Source of the DNA: Xenorhabdus cabanillasii
Lineage (GTDB): Bacteria > Pseudomonadota > Gammaproteobacteria > Enterobacterales > Enterobacteriaceae
DNA: 64,000 nt
NCBI RefSeq assembly: GCF_003386665.1
Contig: NZ_QTUB01000001.1
Location: 2,976,001 to 3,040,000, forward strand
Reading direction: 5' to 3'
A program made the position numbers and the translations under genes. Below the pieces are notes generated by a model. The model made no database searches. It was not told where the DNA came from and worked only from the letters and a program-made list of their open reading frames with translations. This document shows positions 56,057 to 64,000 of the stretch, piece by piece. Position 1 is the first letter of the stretch; every line of letters starts with the position of its first letter.

Positions 56057-59047
56057 TCAGTCTTTTTTGTCAGAATAAGGGCGGACATATTTAATAATGC
56101 ACTCAAGTTTTTCGCAGGTTTCCTGCCATTCTCTTCCTGGTTTTGAATCTCTGACCAGTCCGGCACCAGCCTGTAGCCAACAGTGTTCTTTATGTTGATA
56201 AAGAGAACGTAATACCAGTGCTGCGTCTAATTTACCTGAGCTATCCAATAACATGACACAACCACTATAAAGCCGACGAGGTTCACCTTCATAATGTGAA
56301 ATAGCTTGTAAAGAAGGTTTTTTCGGAATCCCTGAAGCGGTTACTGCCGGGAATAAGGCAATGAATGCATCCCAACGATTTTTGCCTGTTTGCAGTAATC
56401 CTTTTACCCGTGATGCCAAATGTTGTACCGAACCACGTTCACGAATAACCATAAATTCTGATACACAAAGCGTGTTTGCCTGACAAATCGGGGCCAATTC
56501 TTCTAATGCGAGTTTGGCTGACACCGCGTGCTCAGCGATTTCTTTCGGATCAGAAAGTAAATCTGCGCGCAGCTTTTGATCTTGTATCTTGTCATGTGTC
56601 AATGCTCTGGTGCCTGCTAATGGTTGGCTATTAACCCAACCAGAACCATCTGCCTCAACCACGGTTTCTGGGCTGAAACCGTAAGCAGAAAATTCTTCAT
56701 CCCGTAAGAAGAAAGAGCGGGCAGGGGTGTTAGCCTGACGGCCTAACCAGTAACTGTGTGTTATATCCACATTTGAACCAAGCTGAACTTTGCGTGAGAG
56801 GATCACTTTTTGGTAGTGTCCTGTGACAATATCTTCAACTGCATTGGCTACGTTATCTTGATAATTCTTTGCTGCGTCTGCTGTATTGATAATTTCCAGC
56901 TCTTTTGTATATGGGAAAGTTGGTGTACCGGCTTGATCAGCTTGTCTGATTTTTTCGCTTAATATAGTGAGCTGGTTTTCTTCAAGTGTTCGTATCAGAA
57001 CTTGCCCTTGAATTATGCGTAATTCATGCTGTGGAACAGTGATTTTTATTAATGCTTCTTGCTGTTCTAATGATGGAGCTAATGGTATCCCGTATGTCAT
57101 ATGAGAAAACTCAAATAATGCTCTGCCATAAGCACGCCAGTCTTTGATAGAAAGGTCATTGAGAACCTGCTCAAGTTTTTGGCTTAACGTACTGATATCG
57201 TATGGATGTCGATTGCCCTTTGAATCAATTAGTTGTCCAGATGCATTTGCACTTATAGTGGCTGCACAGCCAATCCCCAATGACCATTCACCGTTGATCT
57301 CATAGAGTGTACAAGGTTGTGTATTATTATCTGTAAGATCTGCAAGTAAATGAGTGACCAGATCTAATGGAGTGCTGGTAATAGCGATAGTGTGTTCATG
57401 ATATTGCTGTATTGGACTATTATTTTCTTCTGCTTGTTTTGTTTGCTCTGTATGTTCTGTTTGTGCCATCTGTACCAACTGACGTTTGTCTATTTTTCCC
57501 ACTGTGGTTAATGGCCAATACGCCACAAACAACCATTGATCAGGGATCTTATGGCGCTGAACGCCTTTCTGATGTAAAAATGCCTGTATCTGTGTAGGTT
57601 CCGGTTGGTTGATACTCTTTGGTATGCAAGCGCAAATTCGTTCACCCAAGAGTTCATCAGGAACAGCGATGATAACTGCGTCATCAATATTTGGATGTTG
57701 CAGCAGTAATGTTTCAACTTCTTGCGTTGAAATTTTCTCTCCACTGCGGTTGATCTGCTCTTTAATGCGTCCCTCAACGATCAGGTTGCCATCTGATCTC
57801 ATACGAACCAGATCGCCGGTACGATAGAATCCGTCAGTGGTGAAGGCGATGGTATTATGTTGATCAGCGCGGTAGTATCCCGTAATAGTGTAAGGGCCTC
57901 GTGTAATCAGTTCGCCTACTTCACCGGAGGGAACAGATTGCAGATTAGCGTCAACAATTTTGATCTCATCTTCTTCTGATAATGGACGACCTTGGGTGTT
58001 AATAATGACCTCATAAGGATCATCCAGTCGGGTATAGCAAAGTAATCCTTCCGCGGTGCCAAATACCTGTTGCAAAGGCCCAAGGCGTGTCATCACCTGT
58101 TTTGCCAGTTCTGGTGTAAGTCTGCCTCCACCGACTTGTAAACAACGCAGGGAGGAAAGATCGCTTTGTTCCCAGTCACGAGCCTGTTCCCAGAGTCGGG
58201 CAAGCGCCGGAACTAACGCAACATGTGTCACCTTATGTTGTTCAATCAATGGCATGACTTCTTCGCAACTGGCGGTATCACTTAAGAGGACACATCCTCC
58301 CTGAGAAAATGTGCCCAGAATACCGGGGCTGCCTAAGGTGAAATTATGTGCAACGGGCAATACCGCTAAATAAACGCTTTCGGTATTGATTGTGCATAAG
58401 CGAGCTGACAGCACAAAGTCATAAGTATAGGCATCGTGAGTACGTGGAATTAATTTCGGTGTACCTGTTGTTCCCCCAGAAAGTAGGAGTATGGCAATAT
58501 CACCGTAACATGAGCCAGGGACAGAGATATCGAGTGGTTCACCATCAATGGAGGATAAAGCAGTAAATTCCTCGGCTTCACCATCAACAATAATATGTTT
58601 CATTTCAGGGCAAGATGCTGCCACTTGCCGTGCCATTTCTCGGTAATCAAAACCATAAATACAATCAGGGATAACGTAAGCCACCGGACGGGCAATCTGG
58701 CAAAGTGCATGAACATCATGAGCCCGTTGTGTCGGCATTAATAATACTGGATGAGCACCTAATCTGAACAGAGCAAAACAGGTGACAACAAAGGAGATGC
58801 AGTTAGGCAATTGTACCATGACGTTGTCACCACGACGTATTCCCCGCTGAGATAATCCACTTGCCAGCCTTTCCGCAAGTTGATGGAGTTCATGGTAAGT
58901 CAGATGTTGTTCTTGATAGATCAGCGCTGTTTTATTCCCCCAGGTTTTCGACCATCCGGTAAGCTGTTGGTCTATGGTTTTGCCATTCCAAAGATAGTCT
59001 GGAGTTATAGTAAAATTTCTTCCTGGGATTGAATAAGATGCCATCAT
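56057..59047 (-). CDS. Fusion: salicyl-AMP ligase (YbtE-type) + salicylate synthase (Irp9/YbtS-type)
   Basis: A 996-residue two-enzyme protein starting at ATG 59047, which overlaps the thioesterase stop as ATGA and has GGAG before it. Residues about 1-535 are an aryl-AMP ligase: LLLSGGTTGTPKLIPRTHDA (ATP loop), FYRTGDLVRMRSDGNLIVEG and VGKIDKRQLV. Residues about 560-996 are a chorismate-utilising salicylate synthase: KVILSRKVQL, the active-site VTASGIPKKP and GCVMLLDSSGKLDAALVLRS. It would make salicylate from chorismate, adenylate it and load the first carrier domain. In Yersinia these are separate proteins, YbtS and YbtE. No isochorismate-pyruvate lyase is seen, which fits an Irp9-type one-step synthase. 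The activities are inferred from family. Confidence 0.9.
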   Translation of the reverse strand: MMASYSIPGRNFTITPDYLWNGKTIDQQLTGWSKTWGNKTALIYQEQHLTYHELHQLAERLASGLSQRGIRRGDNVMVQLPNCISFVVTCFALFRLGAHPVLLMPTQRAHDVHALCQIARPVAYVIPDCIYGFDYREMARQVAASCPEMKHIIVDGEAEEFTALSSIDGEPLDISVPGSCYGDIAILLLSGGTTGTPKLIPRTHDAYTYDFVLSARLCTINTESVYLAVLPVAHNFTLGSPGILGTFSQGGCVLLSDTASCEEVMPLIEQHKVTHVALVPALARLWEQARDWEQSDLSSLRCLQVGGGRLTPELAKQVMTRLGPLQQVFGTAEGLLCYTRLDDPYEVIINTQGRPLSEEDEIKIVDANLQSVPSGEVGELITRGPYTITGYYRADQHNTIAFTTDGFYRTGDLVRMRSDGNLIVEGRIKEQINRSGEKISTQEVETLLLQHPNIDDAVIIAVPDELLGERICACIPKSINQPEPTQIQAFLHQKGVQRHKIPDQWLFVAYWPLTTVGKIDKRQLVQMAQTEHTEQTKQAEENNSPIQQYHEHTIAITSTPLDLVTHLLADLTDNNTQPCTLYEINGEWSLGIGCAATISANASGQLIDSKGNRHPYDISTLSQKLEQVLNDLSIKDWRAYGRALFEFSHMTYGIPLAPSLEQQEALIKITVPQHELRIIQGQVLIRTLEENQLTILSEKIRQADQAGTPTFPYTKELEIINTADAAKNYQDNVANAVEDIVTGHYQKVILSRKVQLGSNVDITHSYWLGRQANTPARSFFLRDEEFSAYGFSPETVVEADGSGWVNSQPLAGTRALTHDKIQDQKLRADLLSDPKEIAEHAVSAKLALEELAPICQANTLCVSEFMVIRERGSVQHLASRVKGLLQTGKNRWDAFIALFPAVTASGIPKKPSLQAISHYEGEPRRLYSGCVMLLDSSGKLDAALVLRSLYQHKEHCWLQAGAGLVRDSKPGREWQETCEKLECIIKYVRPYSDKKD

Positions 59048-59847
59048 GCGAACTCCTGTGGATAAACATATTGCATAAATTGTGTAATGTGACGAATAAA
59101 ACGTTGAGGTTTTTGCGTGACATAAAAATGATTGCCGACAATCTCCTGGCAGCAATGCGAAAGGTTTTGTTTGTCACCGGCAAGCCAGTGATGCCACTGC
59201 TGAACTTCCAGAGCGGAGGCCTCTTTGTCTTCGTTGCCATAAAGCAACAAGGTTGGTGTTTGCAGTTTTATTGAGCCAGATTGAATAGCCTGGTGATAAT
59301 GTTCCGTAGCCCAGAAATCAGCACGTAGCATAGGTAAGAACAGCGCCAGCAATCCGGGATCTTCGCGTAACATCGGGCTGCAACCGCCAATATCAATGAG
59401 TTGTTCAATGAATTCATGATCAGGTAATCCACTCAATTGACGGCGGGATTGAAGATGGGGAGCATGACACCCCGAAAGTACCAGTGCTTTAGGAGAGCAA
59501 TTATGTTGTTCAAGGCGTTGGCAAGTTTCAAAAGCGACTTGAGCTCCCATACTGTGACCGATCAGTATCAGGTTTTTTCTCTGGGCAGGTGTTAGCGATA
59601 CGAGCAGATCAGAAAGTGATTGCGCTAATGAGGCAATGCTGGTGACTGCACGTTCATTCATACGGCTGTCACGACCGGGATAAGTCACCAGCGAAACGGC
59701 AATATCTGGATCTTCCAGAGTAGTCCATTGGCGAAATGCACTGCTGCTGCCCCCAGCAAAGGGGCAGATTAATAGAATGTATTTGGGTTCGTCACGAGGT
59801 GTCAGGCACGGGCGAATCATCGGATGTGCAGGGAGTACCCACTTCAT
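59044..59847 (-). CDS. Type II thioesterase (YbtT/Irp4-like)
   Basis: A 267-residue alpha/beta hydrolase that clears wrongly loaded carrier domains. It has LLICPFAGGSSSAFRQW at residues about 25-41 and the nucleophile elbow GHSMGAQVAFE near 100, with the His in VGNHFYVTQKP. It is 12 bases after the imide reductase gene and overlaps the fusion gene. Its place is the same as ybtT in the ybt operon. Confidence 0.93.
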   Translation of the reverse strand: MKWVLPAHPMIRPCLTPRDEPKYILLICPFAGGSSSAFRQWTTLEDPDIAVSLVTYPGRDSRMNERAVTSIASLAQSLSDLLVSLTPAQRKNLILIGHSMGAQVAFETCQRLEQHNCSPKALVLSGCHAPHLQSRRQLSGLPDHEFIEQLIDIGGCSPMLREDPGLLALFLPMLRADFWATEHYHQAIQSGSIKLQTPTLLLYGNEDKEASALEVQQWHHWLAGDKQNLSHCCQEIVGNHFYVTQKPQRFIRHITQFMQYVYPQEFA

Positions 59848-59859
59848 CAGTATTCTTCC

Positions 59860-60969
59860 TTAATTAACATCATCATTAGCATCAGTAGTCAGCATCAATT
59901 GAGCCGGATCAATCCAGACTGGAGGCTGTAAATCCTGAGTAACAGGCTCTCCCATCATGCGCAGAATTTGTTGCCACAAGCCTGCCAACCGTCGTTGATA
60001 TTCGTCACTAAAAGCTGGAGGACAGAGTGCGCCATTCAATACAGAACTTAATGTATTGAGCAGAAATGCCGCACCTTCAGCACCATCACATTCAAATGCC
60101 GTTATCCAGTCTTTGGTTGCCGGGCAAAGAATTTGCGATGTTGTTTGGTGTTGATAAGCACCATTCGGTTGACTGGCAGTCAGATAGAGACTCTGATTAT
60201 TATTCAGATGATTTGGGGCATGAAGAACGGGTGTCCAAATCACCGGCCCGTAACTGGCTTCTTGCGTCAGATAACCCGCAGGCCAGACCAGCGTCATCTT
60301 GTGCATGACAAGATTGTGCATATCGGGATCTTTTGGATCGAGATAGGATTGAACGTCTAACGCTATGGTCGTCCCTGCCAAACACAATTCAAAACAATGA
60401 AATGCATTACTCCGTTGGCCCACATAGGCTATCTCTATCTGTTCCGGGCAATGGCAGGCTTGTAGCAACAGGTCGAGGGCCGAAAACAGTAACTGACGGC
60501 TGGTTGTCAGGTAGCCATTTATCGGACGTTGCTGTGATAAGCGGCTAATTTGATGTGCTGCATGTAACCAACTTCTGCCGGCATGGCATTGGCTGTAAAA
60601 GCTATTTACCCAAAATATAACCCCTTGCTTTTCAGCGGCTGATTGGTGCCGTTTGATGGTTTCTGCATCAAGGGGGTGTTCCTGAATAACAGAAATACCC
60701 CGTGCCAATAATGCTTGGGTTAATTGATCACCTTTGCCACCAATCACTTCTGCGCGTATGACGACACAGGCAATATCAATGTCGTCCGGTAATTCATCCA
60801 ATGAACGAAATAACGGCACATTGAAATCACGAGCCAGTTGCTGCGAGCGAAGGCTTCCTTGTGCCAGAATACCGGCCAGCTCCAGATCTGGCCGAGGTTG
60901 CAGGAATGCATTAAGGTACAGTTCGCCAAATTTGGCACCGACAATTAGAACCCGCCGTGGCTTTATCAT
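59860..60969 (-). CDS. Thiazolinyl imide reductase (YbtU/Irp3-like)
   Basis: A 369-residue NAD(P)H-dependent enzyme that reduces one thiazoline ring of the enzyme-bound chain to thiazolidine. It starts MIKPRRVLIVGAKFGELYLN with the nucleotide loop, then VIQEHPLDAETIKRHQSAAE and FWVNSFYSQCHAGRSWLHAA, as in Irp3. Its ATG overlaps the NRPS stop. Its presence predicts a thiazolidine in the product, as in yersiniabactin and pyochelin-type compounds. Confidence 0.94.
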   Translation of the reverse strand: MIKPRRVLIVGAKFGELYLNAFLQPRPDLELAGILAQGSLRSQQLARDFNVPLFRSLDELPDDIDIACVVIRAEVIGGKGDQLTQALLARGISVIQEHPLDAETIKRHQSAAEKQGVIFWVNSFYSQCHAGRSWLHAAHQISRLSQQRPINGYLTTSRQLLFSALDLLLQACHCPEQIEIAYVGQRSNAFHCFELCLAGTTIALDVQSYLDPKDPDMHNLVMHKMTLVWPAGYLTQEASYGPVIWTPVLHAPNHLNNNQSLYLTASQPNGAYQHQTTSQILCPATKDWITAFECDGAEGAAFLLNTLSSVLNGALCPPAFSDEYQRRLAGLWQQILRMMGEPVTQDLQPPVWIDPAQLMLTTDANDDVN

Positions 60970-63900
60970 ATGTTCTCCTTAACAGGCTCAATAGTTAGGG
61001 CTGAATTCAGGATGTTTTTCAGACAAATAACCAAAGAGCTGACATGTTTGTGTTGGAATAAGCTGTAGTGATTACCATCAAGTTGTGTCACGTTGACAGG
61101 CCCGAAAACTTGCCAGCCGAGCGCCATTGAGGTGATTGTTGTTGGATCGAGATAATCCATAAAATCAGGTAACGCCTGCGCAGCCCGGATAAGGGCGAAA
61201 GTCTGTGAAGTCCGTGGTGGGCAGTAATCAAGTAATGCACGCAGATTATGGCGCCACACGGTGTAGAGTTCAGTCAGCAGCGAGCTGTCAATCTGTGCAG
61301 ATTGTGGCAGGGCCTCATGCAGAGTTTGCAGGAATGTCCCGGTATTGGCCGCTATCGTGCGATTATCCAGCGCCAGATCTGGGAATTGTCCCTGTAAATC
61401 AAGCAGGAAATGACGGTGGCAGAATGCATCATCCAAAATCAGATCAGGGCGTACGTTTGGAGCGCAACTATCGATCAGGATGCAATGAGAAACGTTTTCA
61501 CCCGTAGCGCGTAATTGATGCGCCATTTCATAGGCCACCAATCCGCCAAAAGACCAACCTGCCAGTGCATAAGGCCCTTTAGGCTGGAAGATACGGATTT
61601 GATTGATATAATCAGCCGCCAACGCTGCAACGGCAGGGCTATCGGTATTCAGGTTATCTGGGGAAAATGCTAACCCAATCAGGCGCTGATCGCCGAAATT
61701 AGCTGCCAGATGACGATATCCCAGCAGATGCCCGCCAATAGGATGGACGATAAATAAAGCAGGTTTTTCAGTGCTTCCCTCGTTTAAGATTACCCCTTGG
61801 CAGGTATTTTCCGGTTGATGTTCAATAAATTCAGCCAATGAATGTACTGTATCGTAAGTTTGCAGCAGGCTGAGCGGATATTGGCGATTGAAGGTCTGGT
61901 TGATTTTCACCATTAACCGTACTGCTGCCAGAGAATCTCCTCCAAGAGTAAAGAAACTCTCATGCACGTTGATACCTTGTTGCTCTAATACTGATTCCCA
62001 AAGGCTTAATACCGCTTGTCCTGTCGAGTTAAGAGTCACCGCCGATGGTATTGAATTAACTTCTTGCGCTTCTTCAACCAGAGTAACCAACGTGTGTCTG
62101 TCGATTTTACCGTTGTCGGATACAGGTATCGTATCGAGAATAATAAATCGCTGCGGACACATCCAAATAGGTAAGGTTTGCTGTAACCAGTGAGGCAGTA
62201 TTGGTAAAAGTTCGGTAGATAGCGGCGCGTTGTCAGTTAAACGTAAGCCCGCAACCAGTTGCAATGCGCCGGTTGACGTTGTATGAGCAAATACTAACGC
62301 TTGTTGTATCGCAGGATGTTCGCATAAACGGTGCTCAATTTCGCCTAACTCAATTCGGTAGCCACGGATTTTAATCTGGTGATCATTGCGCCCCAGAAAT
62401 TCGATATTCCCGTCTGGTAGCCAGCGCCCCAAATCACCCGTACGGTAAAGCCGCTCACCTGTTTGAGGATGTGTGATAAAAGCATGTTTCGTTTTTTCAG
62501 CATCGGCCCAATAACCCAGTGCCAGACCTTGTCCACCAATATACAATTCACCGGTTACCCAGACAGGACAGGGTGAAAGCACTGTATTAAGCACATGGAA
62601 AGTCTGATTAGCCAGAGGCTTACCATATGGAATGCTGCGCCAGTCTGGATCGACTTGTACAATAGGATAGGTAATAGACCAGATTGATGCTTCAGTTGCA
62701 CCTCCTAAACTAAGGAGGTTTAACTCAGGGTGAAGCGTATGTAATTTGGCCGGCAAATTGATTGGTATCCAGTCACCACTCATCAATACCCAACGCAGGT
62801 TGTGTAGGGAATGGGGATAGCTACGGGCATATTCCTCAAGCAGTTGCACAAATGCGGGAACGGAGTTCCAGACAGTCACCGATTCTTGTTGTAACCATGC
62901 TAATAATTTGTCCGGCTGCCTATTGTCACCCGCAGCAGGCATTACCAGTTTTGCCCCACAACTTAGCGTGCCGAACAGGTCATAAACGGAGAGATCGAAG
63001 GTTAACTCTGAAATTGCCAATACGCTATCGTGCTCATTGAGTGCAATGCGCTGGTTAATATCGAGAATAGTATTGACCGCACCTTGATGATCAATCATTA
63101 CGCCTTTTGGTGTTCCGGTAGAACCGGAGGTGAAGATAACATAAGCCAGATCTTCAGGGTGTACGGATAAACTTGGTTTGCTGGTGGCTGGCAACTTGTT
63201 GAGTAGTGTTTTATCCAGAGGGATGATCTGGACATTGTCGGGCCAGTTCAACTGTTGAGCGAACTTAGTTTGAGTCAATACAGTATCAACTTCCCCTGAT
63301 GCTAATAGCTGATGAATCCGTTGTTGCGGATAGCTGGCATCAATAGGCAGATAAGCACGTCCTGCTAATAAAATTGCAATAACTGCAATAACCTGTTCCC
63401 GGCCTTTTTCCATCACCACACCAACCAGAGGTGAAGTCTGATTTTCTTGTGCTTGCAGATGAGCCGCCAGTGTCAGGCTTTGTGACCACAAAGTGCGATA
63501 GTCTAACTGACAGCAGGCATCGACAACGGCGATATGTTGTGGATAACGATTTACTGCCTGTTCAATCAACGAGCAAAGAGTATGTGGCGGAAAATCACTT
63601 GTTGTCGCATTACTATTCTGGCACAAAGCGCGATCATGCGTCGGGAACCAGTCAGGAAGCGGAGTACTCCATAGGTAGTCTGGTTCAAGCAGGGTAGCGA
63701 TACCGGCCTGATAGTGAGCAAACATGTTTTCTGCTACTTGAGGCTGGAACAGTTGCGGCAAGATCGCCCATTGTATGGTGACACCACCTTCTGCACCGGA
63801 AATTAGCATACAGTCAAGATAAACATGAGGTGTTTGCGCACCAAAAAGATTGAGTGTTCCTAATCCTGATGGCGCTTTACCCGCAGTACCGGTTGTATCG

Positions 63901-64000
63901 TTGAATACGATTGGCATACCGGCATTCAGGTTGTGGCGATGCTGATTTTTCTCCCTGAGTACCAATTGCCCGTCAAACAGTGCGTGTTGAAGATCAGCTA
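60966..64000 (-). CDS. NRPS, terminal module Cy-A-PCP-TE (partial, 5' end beyond window)
   Basis: The last 1011 residues of a larger siderophore synthetase; the frame is open to the window edge. In the numbering from 63965: the end of a heterocyclisation (Cy) domain (NAGMPIVFNDTTG; GAQTPHVYLDCML) at 1-110; an adenylation domain at about 140-640 (YVIFTSGSTGTPKGV; YRTGDLGRWLPDGN; IKIRGYRIELGEIE); a carrier domain with LGGDSLAAV near 675; and a thioesterase with GWSFGGLVAYE near 806. Pocket residues read by hand from motif spacing are D-L-Y-N-L-S-L-I-W, the cysteine code. There is no methyltransferase inserted between A8 and A9, unlike pyochelin PchF. It would add, cyclise and release a cysteine-derived ring. 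Confidence 0.93.
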   Translation of the reverse strand, partial: ADLQHALFDGQLVLREKNQHRHNLNAGMPIVFNDTTGTAGKAPSGLGTLNLFGAQTPHVYLDCMLISGAEGGVTIQWAILPQLFQPQVAENMFAHYQAGIATLLEPDYLWSTPLPDWFPTHDRALCQNSNATTSDFPPHTLCSLIEQAVNRYPQHIAVVDACCQLDYRTLWSQSLTLAAHLQAQENQTSPLVGVVMEKGREQVIAVIAILLAGRAYLPIDASYPQQRIHQLLASGEVDTVLTQTKFAQQLNWPDNVQIIPLDKTLLNKLPATSKPSLSVHPEDLAYVIFTSGSTGTPKGVMIDHQGAVNTILDINQRIALNEHDSVLAISELTFDLSVYDLFGTLSCGAKLVMPAAGDNRQPDKLLAWLQQESVTVWNSVPAFVQLLEEYARSYPHSLHNLRWVLMSGDWIPINLPAKLHTLHPELNLLSLGGATEASIWSITYPIVQVDPDWRSIPYGKPLANQTFHVLNTVLSPCPVWVTGELYIGGQGLALGYWADAEKTKHAFITHPQTGERLYRTGDLGRWLPDGNIEFLGRNDHQIKIRGYRIELGEIEHRLCEHPAIQQALVFAHTTSTGALQLVAGLRLTDNAPLSTELLPILPHWLQQTLPIWMCPQRFIILDTIPVSDNGKIDRHTLVTLVEEAQEVNSIPSAVTLNSTGQAVLSLWESVLEQQGINVHESFFTLGGDSLAAVRLMVKINQTFNRQYPLSLLQTYDTVHSLAEFIEHQPENTCQGVILNEGSTEKPALFIVHPIGGHLLGYRHLAANFGDQRLIGLAFSPDNLNTDSPAVAALAADYINQIRIFQPKGPYALAGWSFGGLVAYEMAHQLRATGENVSHCILIDSCAPNVRPDLILDDAFCHRHFLLDLQGQFPDLALDNRTIAANTGTFLQTLHEALPQSAQIDSSLLTELYTVWRHNLRALLDYCPPRTSQTFALIRAAQALPDFMDYLDPTTITSMALGWQVFGPVNVTQLDGNHYSLFQHKHVSSLVICLKNILNSALTIEPVKENI

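Noticed and set aside
1..64000. CRISPR arrays, rRNA genes, integrase-bounded prophage
   Set aside because: No regularly spaced direct repeats, rRNA sequence or integrase next to the tRNA-Val pair was seen.

Overview
The window looks like a chromosomal segment of an insect-associated enterobacterium of the Photorhabdus/Xenorhabdus group (Morganellaceae). The grounds are AT-rich DNA, proteins close to but distinct from the E. coli versions, short palindromic repeats carrying a CTTTCAAGTTGCA-like core, an IS630 remnant, and a yersiniabactin-type siderophore operon next to a largely enteric gene order. Genus is an inference; Photorhabdus is my first choice.

Layout. 0.2-2.1 kb: a TIM-barrel glycosidase-like protein and a cyclase-family hydrolase. 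2.7-8.0 kb: late flagellar genes, fliDST leftward and fliC, fliA, fliZ rightward, with near-perfect FliA promoters before fliC and fliD. 8.0-14.1 kb: divergent proline genes putA and putP with PutA-type operators between. 14.3-17.8 kb: a small GhoS-like orphan, the loiP protease and the cycA permease. 17.9-20.4 kb: a visibly AT-rich accessory operon with a broken tetR, an unusual fusion of a branched-polyamine synthase (BpsA-like) to a class 1b S-adenosylmethionine decarboxylase, and an NTF2-like protein. 20.9-22.8 kb: a divergent LysR/EamA exporter pair. 22.8-23.8 kb: a scrap zone with an orphan lambda-type holin and a broken vapC. 23.8-29.6 kb: the haem uptake operon hmuRSTUV with a Fur-box-like site.

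30-54.7 kb is a long stretch collinear with the E. coli 37-38 min region: aroH, ppsR/ppsA, the sRNA RprA, ydiK, ydiJ, menI, ldtE, lpp, pykF, two tRNA-Val(GAC), mdtK/ribE, cfa, punC/punR, purR, the 28-codon ynhF, sodB, grxD, rnt, gloA. The suf operon, which lies between menI and ldtE in E. coli, is absent. Cra consensus sites lie upstream of both ppsA and pykF, matching opposite control of gluconeogenesis and glycolysis.

At 54.8-56 kb an IS630 remnant has replaced the front of pdxY, followed by a second transposase scrap. From 56 kb to the window edge a leftward operon encodes a thiazoline siderophore system in the order of ybt irp1-ybtU-ybtT-ybtE: an NRPS end (Cy-A-PCP-TE, cysteine code), a thiazolinyl imide reductase, a type II thioesterase, and one polypeptide joining salicyl-AMP ligase to salicylate synthase. 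The likely product is a salicyl-capped thiazoline metallophore related to yersiniabactin, piscibactin or photoxenobactin.

Three genes (fliD, putP, tetR) are each broken by one extra base in a poly-A/T tract, which suggests systematic sequence error, slippage-prone switching, or rescue by transcriptional slippage.
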